NCBI RefSeq assembly: GCF_003853415.1 | Contig: NZ_QTPP01000003.1 | Coordinates: forward strand, 248,001-312,000 | Reading direction: 5' to 3' | DNA from: Burkholderia sp. Bp9142 | GTDB taxonomy: Bacteria > Pseudomonadota > Gammaproteobacteria > Burkholderiales > Burkholderiaceae | DNA: 64,000 bases | Shown: piece after piece, positions 19,317 through 26,230 of the stretch | Layout: the number at the start of each line of letters is the position of its first letter | How positions within the stretch are numbered: the first letter of the stretch is position 1 | The notes under the pieces: model-generated | Databases searched by the model: none | The model's input: the letters and a program-made list of their open reading frames with translations, nothing else | Told to the model about the DNA's origin: nothing | Position numbers and translations under genes: made by a program

Positions 19317-20207
19317 TCAATCGACTGCCGCCGCGTCGGCCGCTTCCGCGACGATCCAGTCGCGAAACAGCGTCATCGCCGGCGTGAGCGGCTTCGACTT
19401 CAGCGACGTGAGCCAGTAGCCGCCCGCACGCACGTCGATGTCGAGCGGCCGCGCGAGCAGGCCGAGCTGCAGTTCGCGCGCGAACATGCAGGCCGGCGCG
19501 AGCGCGATGCCCGCGCCCTGCATCGCGGCCTCGACCATCAGCCGCGACGAATCGAACACGGGCCCGTTGACCGACCAGGGTTCGAGCTGCGCGGCGTCGA
19601 ACCAGCCGAGCCATTCGTCGGTGCGGTACGAGCGCAGCAGCGTTTCGTTCGCGAGATTGGCCGGCCGCGCCAGCCGCCGCGCGATCTCCGGCGCGCACAG
19701 CGCGGTGAGCGGCGCGTCGAGCAGCCGCTCGTTGCGCGTCGCCGGCCAGTTGCCTTCTCCGAAGCGGATCGCGAAATCGAGGCCCTCGGCCGCGAGGTCG
19801 ACGACGTTGTTGTTGGTCCGCAGCCGCAGCTCGACGAACGGGTGCGTGTCGCCGAAGCGCTTCAGCCGTGGCATTAGCCAGCCTATGGCAAAGGTGCCGA
19901 CCACGCCGAGCGTCAGCACCTCGTGGAAGCGCCCGCCCTCGAACTGCTTGAGCACGGTCTCGATCCGGCTGAATGCGTCGCTGAGCACCGGCAGCAGCGC
20001 GCGTCCTTCGTCGGTGAGCCCGAGGCCGCGCGGCAGCCGGGTGAACAGCGCGCAGCCGAGCCGTTCCTCGAGCGAGCGCACCTGCTGGCTCACGGCCGCC
20101 TGCGTCACGCTCAGCTCGAGGCCGGCGCGCGTGAAGTTCAGGTGGCGGGCCGACGATTCGAACGCGCGCAAGGCATTCAGCGGAAGATGAGGACGGAGCT
20201 TCGTCAT
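19317..20207 (-). CDS. penR: LysR-type regulator PenR (AmpR homologue)
   Basis: A 296-residue regulator. The N-terminal LysR helix-turn-helix (LNALRAFESSARHLNFTRAG, then TQAAVSQQVRSLEERLG) is of the AmpR/GcvA subtype (LFTRLPRGLGLTDEG). The effector domain follows (TLGVVGTFAIGWLMPRL, GLDFAIRFGEGNWP). It is divergent from the class A beta-lactamase gene with a 118-bp shared promoter region, the arrangement of penR-penA/B in Burkholderia. Family members of this kind induce the lactamase in response to cell-wall fragments. It should bind the palindrome at 20238-20254. Confidence 0.92.
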   Translation of the reverse strand: MTKLRPHLPLNALRAFESSARHLNFTRAGLELSVTQAAVSQQVRSLEERLGCALFTRLPRGLGLTDEGRALLPVLSDAFSRIETVLKQFEGGRFHEVLTLGVVGTFAIGWLMPRLKRFGDTHPFVELRLRTNNNVVDLAAEGLDFAIRFGEGNWPATRNERLLDAPLTALCAPEIARRLARPANLANETLLRSYRTDEWLGWFDAAQLEPWSVNGPVFDSSRLMVEAAMQGAGIALAPACMFARELQLGLLARPLDIDVRAGGYWLTSLKSKPLTPAMTLFRDWIVAEAADAAAVD

Positions 20208-20237
20208 AAGAATTTCTTGTATCAGCGCTCAATTATC

Positions 20238-20254
20238 GTTGCTTGTCAGGCAAC
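20238..20254. promoter_or_regulatory. LysR (PenR) operator palindrome
   Basis: GTTGC-N7-GCAAC is a perfect 5-bp-arm inverted repeat containing a T-N11-A core (TGCTTGTCAGGCA). It lies in the penR/beta-lactamase divergent region, 72 bp before the lactamase start and 31 bp from the penR start. This is the geometry expected of a LysR operator. Assignment to PenR is inferred from position. Confidence 0.65.
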
Positions 20255-20325
20255 CGTAAAGTCACGATAGTGCTGTCTCGCCGGCCGGCCGTTCTGCATC
20301 CATTCCACCACCAGAGAGACATGAC

Positions 20326-21219
20326 ATGACTTACTCATCGCAACGTCGAACCCTGTTGCTGGCCGCCGCGACGGCGCCGCTCGCCCTGACTGTCGCGGCG
20401 TGCGCGTCGCCGCCGGCCGCGGGGCAGGACGTGTCGTCCGCGACATCGTTTGCCGCGCTCGAGCGCGCGGCGGGCGGCCGTCTCGGCGTGTGCGCGATCG
20501 ACACCGCGAGCGGCCGGCGTGCGCAGCATCGCGCGGACGAGCGTTTCCCGTTCTGCAGCACGTTCAAGGCGATGCTGGGTGCGGCGGTGCTCGCGCAAAG
20601 CGTCGCGCGTCCGGGGCTGTTGCAGCAGCGCGTGATGGTCGGGCAGTCCGATCTCGTGAACTACTCGCCGGTGTCGGGCAAGCATGTCGGCACCGGGATG
20701 ACCGTCGCCGCGTTGTGCGAGGCGGCGATCCAGTACAGCGACAACTCGGCCGCGAACCTGGCGATGAAGCTGATCGGCGGACCGTCGGCGGTGACCGCGT
20801 ATGCGCGCTCGATCGGCGACGACACGTTCCGGCTCGATCGCTGGGAGACCGAGCTGAACACCGCGTTGCCGGGCGACCCGCGCGACACGACGACGCCGGC
20901 GGCGATGGCCGCGAGCATGCGCGTGCTCACGCTCGGCGACGCGCTGCCGGGCGCGCAGCGTGCGCAGCTCGTCGCATGGCTGCGCGGCAACAAGGTCGGC
21001 GACAAGCGGATTCGCGCGGGCGTGCCGGCCGGGTCGCAGGTGGCCGACAAGACCGGCACCGGCGACTACGGGACGACGAACGACGCGGGCGTGATCTGGC
21101 TGCCGTCGCGCGCGCCGATCGTGCTCGTCGTGTACTACACGCAGGCGCGTGCCGATGCGAAGGCGAAGGACGACGTGATCGCGGCCGCCGCGCGCATCGC
21201 GGTTGCGACGTTCGCTTGA
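20326..21219 (+). CDS. penA: class A beta-lactamase, PenA/PenB family
   Basis: A 297-residue serine beta-lactamase. The active-site motifs are all present: Ser78 in C-STFK (Ambler 70-73, with Cys at Ambler 69), SDN at 138-140, ETELN at 174-178 (Glu166 equivalent) and KTG at 242-244. The N-terminus has a twin-arginine (RR at 7-8) followed by a hydrophobic stretch and a lipobox ending in Cys26 (TVAAC). This indicates Tat export and lipidation, as described for Burkholderia PenA. The reading frame starts at the second of two close ATGs; the first, at 20321, meets a stop after two codons. Regulated by the divergent PenR. PenA versus PenB naming depends on species. Confidence 0.94.
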   Translation: MTYSSQRRTLLLAAATAPLALTVAACASPPAAGQDVSSATSFAALERAAGGRLGVCAIDTASGRRAQHRADERFPFCSTFKAMLGAAVLAQSVARPGLLQQRVMVGQSDLVNYSPVSGKHVGTGMTVAALCEAAIQYSDNSAANLAMKLIGGPSAVTAYARSIGDDTFRLDRWETELNTALPGDPRDTTTPAAMAASMRVLTLGDALPGAQRAQLVAWLRGNKVGDKRIRAGVPAGSQVADKTGTGDYGTTNDAGVIWLPSRAPIVLVVYYTQARADAKAKDDVIAAAARIAVATFA

Positions 21220-21295
21220 GCGGGCGGCGCGGCGTGCGTGATCGACGGATGGATGACGCGAGGAATGCACGCCGTGCCGCAGTCGTGACCGGCAT

Positions 21296-21376
21296 GTCGA
21301 AACGTTGTGCGATCAACGACTTGGGTCACGCATGCTCAGGATATCCACATCCTTGCCAACACAATCTGTGGACAAG
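21296..21376 (+). repeat. DnaA-box-pair intergenic repeat, copy 4
   Basis: Core 21341-21376 (ATATCCACA, CCTTGCCAACA, TGTGGACAAG) with GATCAACGACTTGG upstream. The 523-bp gap 21220-21742 holds only copies 4-6, spaced 170 and 172 bp apart, and no gene. Confidence 0.88.
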
Positions 21377-21461
21377 CCTGCAAGCGGTCGCGTTCGTGGC
21401 AACGACCGCCTCGATGGCATGCGGCACGCGTTGCGCCGGCCCGCTTGCACGGTTCGAAGCG

Positions 21462-21546
21462 GCGCGGACAAAGTCTTTCGGATCAAGTGCTTGTGCGTGG
21501 TATGCGCAGGCTATCCACACGCTTGCCAACACAATCTGTGGACAAG
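21462..21546 (+). repeat. DnaA-box-pair intergenic repeat, copy 5
   Basis: Core 21511-21546 (CTATCCACA, GCTTGCCAACA, TGTGGACAAG). The upstream part GATCAAGTGCTTG is preceded by GGCGCGGACAAAGTCTTTCG, shared almost base for base with copy 6, so copies 5 and 6 arose by duplication of a longer unit. Confidence 0.88.
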
Positions 21547-21631
21547 CGGCGTGGCGCGCGCGACACGCGGCGCTTCGCGTCGCGTGACGATGCGCGAGCG
21601 GCACCCTGCCTGCCGCGTGCCGTTTTCGAGG

Positions 21632-21718
21632 CGGCGCGGACTAAGCCTTTCGGATCAAGCGCTTGGCCGTGGTATGCGCAGGCTATCCACATGCTTGCCA
21701 ACACAATCTGTGGACAAG
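21632..21718 (+). repeat. DnaA-box-pair intergenic repeat, copy 6
   Basis: Core 21683-21718 (CTATCCACA, GCTTGCCAACA, TGTGGACAAG). The upstream element contains the palindrome CAAGCGCTTG after GAT. Nearest relative is copy 5. Confidence 0.88.
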
Positions 21719-21742
21719 CCTGCCGGGCCGCCTGCTCGAAGT

Positions 21743-21946
21743 TCAGCCATGCCGATCGTCGAGCGCGGGCCAGCGCGCGAATGCGAACACCCACAACATG
21801 ATGAAGTTCAGGACCGGGACGAACATCGTCAGGATCCACCAGCCCGAATGTCCGGTACGCCGAACGATGCGGACATACGGATAGACGACGATCGCGACGA
21901 GCACGAGCGAGACGAGCAACTGCCATGCGGTGAAGTGGTGTTCCAT
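21743..21946 (-). CDS. small two-helix membrane protein
   Basis: A 67-residue protein (MEHHFTAWQLLVSLVL...). It has two hydrophobic helices, about residues 8-25 and 35-56, separated by a short basic loop (RIVRRTGHSG). GWWILTMFVPVLNFIMLWVFAF is reminiscent of small DUF805-like membrane proteins. The start at 21946 follows CCGAGGAAGACC, a good ribosome site; the longer frame to 22153 is not supported. It sits between repeat copies 6 and 7. No function is assigned. Confidence 0.72.
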   Translation of the reverse strand: MEHHFTAWQLLVSLVLVAIVVYPYVRIVRRTGHSGWWILTMFVPVLNFIMLWVFAFARWPALDDRHG

Positions 21947-22167
21947 GGTCTTCCTCGGTGGATGTGTCGTTGTCCGATTACGGGCGGAACGGCCGGCCCG
22001 TGGTGCCGTCGCGAGAAGGCGCGTGATGCGTGGCCGCGCACGGCTCGTGTGATCCTGACGCGTCGCGTGTGCGGGCGTCAAGGTGCGGGCGGGGTGCCGC
22101 TGCTGCACGGAATCGTCCGTCCGGGCGCGCGGGTGAATCGCGCGGTGCCGCAACGGTGACGCGGCAC

Positions 22168-22247
22168 ATGAATCATTGGCCGATCAACGGGTTAGTCGAG
22201 GCTTGCTCAGGATATCCACAAGCTTGCCAACACAATCTGTGGGTAAG
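22168..22247 (+). repeat. DnaA-box-pair intergenic repeat, copy 7
   Basis: Core 22212-22247 (ATATCCACA, GCTTGCCAACA, TGTGGGTAAG), with the right arm mutated by one base. GATCAACGGGTTAG lies upstream. The 562-bp stretch 21947-22508 holds copies 7 and 8 and no credible gene. Confidence 0.85.
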
Positions 22248-22362
22248 TGGCGGGACGGCACGCGTCGTGCATCGTCAAGGTGCCGACGTGGCATCGTGAT
22301 GCGAAGTGCGGCGAACCGGCGCGTATGACGGCCCGGCGCGCGCCGCGTCTGCATCACGCGTG

Positions 22363-22440
22363 CCAAAGTCCGTCGGATCAAGGGCTTAGCGTCGCGGTGC
22401 GCAGGATATCCACAAGCTTGCCAACATTTTCTGTGGAGAA
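22363..22440 (+). repeat. DnaA-box-pair intergenic repeat, copy 8
   Basis: Core 22405-22440 (ATATCCACA, GCTTGCCAACA, then TTTTC in place of CAATC, TGTGGAGAA). GATCAAGGGCTTAG lies upstream. Confidence 0.85.
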
Positions 22441-22508
22441 GTCCGCGTCGCGATCGGGCCGCACGGCACAGCGTGCAAACCGCGCGCGACGCCGCTTCGT
22501 GCGTCGGC

Positions 22509-22877
22509 TCACGCGGTGCAAATGCCCGCCACGGCGACCTTCCGGAACAAGTGCGGGCTCGCGACGGCAGACGACGGATAGGCCGAGAGCTTGGCGACGA
22601 ACTCGGGATGCGTGAAGGCCGCGCGAAACGCGTCGGTCGACTCCCAGATCGCATGGTTGAAGTAAGTCGGGCTGTCGCCGAGCGCGCGATGCAGCTGCGT
22701 CGCAATGAATCCCGGCTGCCGTTTCATGAACTCGGCGTCGTCCTTCCACACGGCCAGGAAATCGGCTTCATCGGCCGGGTCCAGCGTGAAGACGTTGACG
22801 AGGACGACGGGGCTCGCGTCGATGCCGAGCTGTTGCTGGATCGGAAAGGCCGGATCCATCGGTTTGAAATGAGGCAT
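22509..22877 (-). CDS. antibiotic-biosynthesis-monooxygenase (ABM) domain protein
   Basis: A 122-residue dimeric alpha/beta-barrel protein. VVLVNVFTLDPADEADFLAVWKDDAEFMKRQPGF followed by SPTYFNHAIWESTDAFRAAF is the usual ABM pattern. Such proteins oxidise quinone-like or aromatic compounds without cofactor, or act as heme-handling proteins; the sequence alone does not decide. It follows the MarR gene by 35 bp on the same strand and is almost surely co-transcribed with it. This suggests a regulated response to a redox-active or phenolic compound. Confidence 0.8.
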   Translation of the reverse strand: MPHFKPMDPAFPIQQQLGIDASPVVLVNVFTLDPADEADFLAVWKDDAEFMKRQPGFIATQLHRALGDSPTYFNHAIWESTDAFRAAFTHPEFVAKLSAYPSSAVASPHLFRKVAVAGICTA

Positions 22878-22912
22878 GGGGCACTCCTGTGAGTCGTGGG
22901 TCAAGGGGGCGA

Positions 22913-23359
22913 TCACGCTTGCTCGTCCGGCGCGTGGGCGGCGGACATCGCTGACAGGACGCGAATCGCCGCATCGAGGTCGGTCGAACTGAACTGGCCG
23001 GAGATGTCGCGGACATGCTGTTGCCATTGCTCGACCACCGCCTGATAGGCCGCGGCACCGAGCGGGGTCAGCGCATACAGCGGAGAGCGCTTGTGTGTCG
23101 GGTTCGGCAGCGGCTGCACGAGGCCTTCTTCCGTCAGCACGTTGATCTGTTTCAGGACGCCCTGCCGCGTGATGCCCATGGTGTCGGCGATCTGCGGGAT
23201 GTTCGGGGCTTCCGGCGCCATCGAGATGGCGCCCAGCACTTGCCAGCGCGCGCTGGTCAGGCCGTGCGGCGCGGCAAAGGTGTTGCCCCATTCGATCAGC
23301 AGGCCGTTCAGCCGGAAGACGGACAGCGCGACGGTGGTCAACTTGGCGAGTTTCGTCAT
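22913..23359 (-). CDS. MarR-family transcriptional regulator
   Basis: A 148-residue winged-helix repressor. LTSARWQVLGAISMAPEAPNIPQIADTMGITRQGVLKQINVLTEEGLV is the MarR DNA-binding core, and the wing includes THKRSPLYALTPLG. The ATG at 23359 is preferred to upstream ATGs because the family N-terminus begins here. Its own promoter carries a long perfect inverted repeat (23379-23416), so it should be autoregulated along with the ABM gene downstream. Confidence 0.87.
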   Translation of the reverse strand: MTKLAKLTTVALSVFRLNGLLIEWGNTFAAPHGLTSARWQVLGAISMAPEAPNIPQIADTMGITRQGVLKQINVLTEEGLVQPLPNPTHKRSPLYALTPLGAAAYQAVVEQWQQHVRDISGQFSSTDLDAAIRVLSAMSAAHAPDEQA

Positions 23360-23378
23360 GGTCGGGAGGCGCGATAAA

Positions 23379-23416
23379 TTGACAACTACTTTACGTAATG
23401 GACAACCAGTTGTCAA
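23379..23416 (-). promoter_or_regulatory. MarR promoter with overlapping 9-bp inverted repeat operator
   Basis: TTGACAACT (23379-23387) and AGTTGTCAA (23408-23416) are perfect inverted arms. Read on the minus strand, TTGACA at 23416-23411 is a consensus -35. After exactly 17 bp, TAAAGT at 23393-23388 is a plausible -10. Both arms therefore cover the promoter of the MarR/ABM operon, as expected for steric repression. Confidence 0.72.
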
Positions 23417-23465
23417 GTTTGATCGCATGTCGCCCCGCTTGGCGCATTCGCTGCGCACGACCGCC

Positions 23466-23541
23466 AAACCCTTTCAGATCAATGGTTTGTCACCGTTAGC
23501 GGCCGGTTGTCCACAAGCTTGCCAACACAATCTGTGGAAAA
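23466..23541 (+). repeat. DnaA-box-pair intergenic repeat, copy 9
   Basis: The most diverged copy. Core 23506-23541 (GGTTGTCCACA, GCTTGCCAACA, TGTGGAAAAG) with GATCAATGGTTTG upstream. It ends 20 bp past the stop of the QseC-like gene. Confidence 0.82.
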
Positions 23542-23560
23542 GCCGCGCATCAGGCGTGCG

Positions 23561-24937
23561 TCAGGCCGGCACGGGAAAGCGCACCGTCACGGTCAGCCCG
23601 CGCCCGCCTTGCGTCGTGCCGAGCGCGACCGTCGCGCGATGCTGTTCGGCGATCCGCTTGACGATCGACAGCCCGAGCCCGCTGCCCGACGACGTGGCCG
23701 CCTGCGCGCCTTCGCCGCGATAGAAGCGCTCCCAGACGTCCGAGCGCTCGGCTTCCGGAATGCCCGGGCCGTCGTCGGCGACTTCGAGCACGGGCGTCGC
23801 GCCGTCAAGGCGCGCCGACACGTCGACACGCGCACCGTCGCCCGCGTAGCGGATCGCGTTGTCGACGAGGTTGTTCAGCAGCACGCGCAACGTCTCCATG
23901 TTGCCGGCGGCCATGACCGGTGCCGACACGATCGCGCCGAGGTCGATGCGGTGCGCATCCGCGACGCGCGTGCGGTCGGCGACCACCGAGCGGCACAGCG
24001 CGGCGAGATCGACGGGCGTGGATGCCGCGGCGGACGCCTGCGCATCGGGTTCGAGGCGCGCGAGCGTCAGCAACTGTTCCGCGAGGTGGCCGAGGCGCGT
24101 CGTGCCCGCGTGGATCTGGGCGAGGATCTGCTCGCGTTCTTCGGAGGTCGCCGCGCGCCGCAGCAATTGCGACTGGATCGACAGCCCCATGATCGGCGTG
24201 CGCAGCTCGTGCGCGGCATCGGCGATGAAGTGGCGCTGCAGCGTGAACGAACGATCGAGCCGCGCGAGCAGGTCGTTGATCGCTTCGGCGAGCGGCCGGA
24301 CCTCGTTCGGCATTGACGCGACGTCGACCGGTTCGAGATTGTTCGCATTCCTGCGCTTCAGGCCCGATGCGATCGTGCGCAGCGGACGCAGCCCCGCGCC
24401 GATGCCGAACCACAGCCCGATCGCGAGAACCGGCAGCATCGAGAACACCGGCCAAAGCAGGTGCACGGCGATGCCTGCGATCGCCTCCCAGCGCGCATGG
24501 CGTGCCTGCGCGAACCGGATCGTCGTGCCGCCGCGTTCGGTGACATAGGTGCGCCACGGCTGGCCGCCGACATCGACGCTCGCGATGCCCGTTTGCGCGG
24601 GCGGCGGCAGTGTCGATTTGCGATCGGTCGAATAAACCAGCGTGCCGTTGCGCCAGACCTGCAGCAACACGGCGTCGGGATCGCTGGCCTCGAAGTCGTG
24701 CTTGCCGTCGCCGTGATTGCGGAACGACAGCTCGCCGTTCGGGCCGACGACGATCTGCTTCGACATGCTGCGCATCTGGTCGTCGAGGAGATCGTCGAGC
24801 TCGCGCAGCGCGCCCCAGTAGGTGCCCGCGCTTGCAACCAGCCCGATCACGCATGCGGCGGGCAGCAGCCACGTCAAGAGGCGCCGCCGCAGCGACGCGC
24901 TGCGCCAGCGCGCGATCGCGTGTTGCAGATTCGTCAT
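23561..24937 (-). CDS. qseC: sensor histidine kinase, QseC-like
   Basis: A 458-residue two-transmembrane kinase. The first helix is near residues 20-42 and the second near 165-185. Between them is a periplasmic region of about 120 residues (ELDDLLDDQMRSMSKQI opens it, as in QseC/PmrB relatives). The H-box is DAAHELRTPIMGL, the N-box LNNLVDNAIRYA, and the G-boxes DDGPGIPE and GSGLGLSIVKRI. Its start overlaps the regulator stop by 4 bp (ATGA), so the two are translationally coupled. QseC naming is supported by the divergent YgiW-like gene, the same trio found in E. coli. Confidence 0.85.
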   Translation of the reverse strand: MTNLQHAIARWRSASLRRRLLTWLLPAACVIGLVASAGTYWGALRELDDLLDDQMRSMSKQIVVGPNGELSFRNHGDGKHDFEASDPDAVLLQVWRNGTLVYSTDRKSTLPPPAQTGIASVDVGGQPWRTYVTERGGTTIRFAQARHARWEAIAGIAVHLLWPVFSMLPVLAIGLWFGIGAGLRPLRTIASGLKRRNANNLEPVDVASMPNEVRPLAEAINDLLARLDRSFTLQRHFIADAAHELRTPIMGLSIQSQLLRRAATSEEREQILAQIHAGTTRLGHLAEQLLTLARLEPDAQASAAASTPVDLAALCRSVVADRTRVADAHRIDLGAIVSAPVMAAGNMETLRVLLNNLVDNAIRYAGDGARVDVSARLDGATPVLEVADDGPGIPEAERSDVWERFYRGEGAQAATSSGSGLGLSIVKRIAEQHRATVALGTTQGGRGLTVTVRFPVPA

Positions 24938-25596
24938 GCGCCGTCACCGATCCGGTAGCCGACGCCGCGCACCGTGCGAATCATGTCGTGGCCGAGTTTC
25001 TTGCGCAGGTTGTGGATGTGCACCTGCACCGCGTTGCTCTCGATTTCCTCGCCCCAGCTGTACAGCCGTTCCTCGAACTGCTCGCGCGAGATCACCGCGC
25101 CGGGGTCGCGCATCAGTTCGTGCAGCAGCACGAATTCCTTCGGCGACAGCGTGACTTCGTCGTCGTTGAGCCAGACCAGGTGCTTGACCGGATCGAGCCG
25201 CAGCGGGCCGATGGCGAGCGTCGTTTGCGCGCGCCCCGCATGGCGGCGGTTGACCGCGCGGATGCGGGCGAGCAGCTCCTCGAGCACGAACGGCTTGACG
25301 AGGTAGTCGTCGGCGCCGCTGTCGAGCCCGGCGATGCGGTCCGGCACGCCGTCGCGCGCGGTGATGATGATCGCGGGCAGGGTTTCGTCGCGGCGGCGCA
25401 GCGACGCGAGCACCGACAGGCCGTCGCGATTCGGCAGCCCGAGGTCGAGCAGCAGCAGCCCGTAGCCGGTCGAGCGCAGCGCGAGCGCCGCGGCGTCGCC
25501 GTCCTTGACCCAGTCGACCGCGAAGCCCTCCTGTTTGAGGCCCTGTTCGAGCCCGCTGCCGATCAGCGGATCGTCCTCGACGAGCAGTACGCGCAT
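24934..25596 (-). CDS. qseB: OmpR-family response regulator, QseB/PmrA-like
   Basis: A 220-residue regulator beginning MRVLLVEDDPLIGSGLEQGLKQEGF. The phosphoacceptor Asp is in LLLLDLGLPNRDGL, the switch Thr in IITARD and the Lys in YLVKPF. The winged helix ends YSWGEEIESNAVQVHIHNLRKKLG, then VRGVGYRIG, the usual QseB/TctD pattern. First gene of the pair with the kinase. A candidate binding box lies 59 bp upstream at 25655-25671. Confidence 0.87.
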   Translation of the reverse strand: MRVLLVEDDPLIGSGLEQGLKQEGFAVDWVKDGDAAALALRSTGYGLLLLDLGLPNRDGLSVLASLRRRDETLPAIIITARDGVPDRIAGLDSGADDYLVKPFVLEELLARIRAVNRRHAGRAQTTLAIGPLRLDPVKHLVWLNDDEVTLSPKEFVLLHELMRDPGAVISREQFEERLYSWGEEIESNAVQVHIHNLRKKLGHDMIRTVRGVGYRIGDGA

Positions 25597-25654
25597 GGAT
25601 TCGTGTCTGTTGGCGGGCGCGGGCGCCCGGGATTCCCATGATAAGCGCAGGTGT

Positions 25655-25671
25655 CTTAGGCCGAGCTTAAA
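25655..25671 (+). promoter_or_regulatory. candidate QseB/PmrA-type direct-repeat box
   Basis: CTTAGG-N5-CTTAAA matches the PmrA/QseB-type tandem half-site pattern CTTAAK-N5-CTTAAK with one deviation. It sits in the divergent region between qseB and the ygiW-like gene. Position and pattern support it; no binding is shown. Confidence 0.42.
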
Positions 25672-25821
25672 GGGCGGTAGCCGGTCGCGCTTTCGTACTC
25701 GTCCAATGCGGCACCGTGTCGCTTCGGCGCGCCTTCAGGTTTGCTTAATCTTACGGTCCGTAATCTTGGTGCGTCGCGTTCAACGGGGCGCGGCACCACA
25801 TCGAAGAAGAGGAACGCAATC

Positions 25822-26175
25822 ATGAAACACCTGGCCAGAATCCTGACAGTCGCGCTCGCGACGCTGCCTGCCGCCGTCTACGCGCAATACACCGGGCCGT
25901 CCGCGCTCGCGACGACCACCGTGAAGGAACTGCTCGCGAACGGCAAGGACGATCAGCACGTGCAGCTGCAGGGGCGCATCGTCAAGCACGTCGGCGGCGA
26001 GGATTACGAGTTCGCCGACTCGACCGGCACGATTCGCGTCGAGATCGACCACAAGCTGTGGGCGGCCGGCCAGCCCGTCAGCGACAAGAGCGAGGTGAAG
26101 GTGACCGGCGAGTTCGAGCGCAAATGGTCGGGCCGCGTGAAGGTCGATGCCGACCACGTCGAAGTGCTGCGCTGA
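25822..26175 (+). CDS. YgiW/YdeI-family periplasmic OB-fold protein
   Basis: A 117-residue protein. A signal peptide (MKHLARILTVALATLPAAVYA) precedes a bacterial OB-fold. The fold is recognisable from VKELLANGKDDQHVQLQGRIVKHVGGEDYEFADSTGTIRVEIDHKLW and VKVTGEFERKW. Family members are small periplasmic stress-tolerance proteins, often controlled by the adjacent QseBC-type system. AAGAGGAA lies ahead of the ATG at 25822; the frame continues upstream to 25741 but without a signal peptide. Divergent from qseB across 225 bp. Confidence 0.86.
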   Translation: MKHLARILTVALATLPAAVYAQYTGPSALATTTVKELLANGKDDQHVQLQGRIVKHVGGEDYEFADSTGTIRVEIDHKLWAAGQPVSDKSEVKVTGEFERKWSGRVKVDADHVEVLR

Positions 26176-26230
26176 CCGATGCGCGCGGGGCCGGTGATAC
26201 CATGGACGACCGGTTCCCGTTCTCACCAAG

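Noticed and set aside
21296-21718. Regularly spaced copies 4-6 considered as a CRISPR array
   Set aside because: Spacing of about 171 bp, repeats of about 80 bp, related spacers, and no cas genes do not fit a CRISPR array.
18890-23541. Repeat cluster considered as the replication origin of the replicon
   Set aside because: No adjacent replication initiator, partition genes or AT-rich unwinding region is visible, so I only propose DnaA-related binding.
18923-23723. Several short open frames sharing peptides such as STSLPTQSVDK
   Set aside because: They are translations of the intergenic repeat copies, not proteins. Such frames are a likely source of false hypothetical-protein calls.
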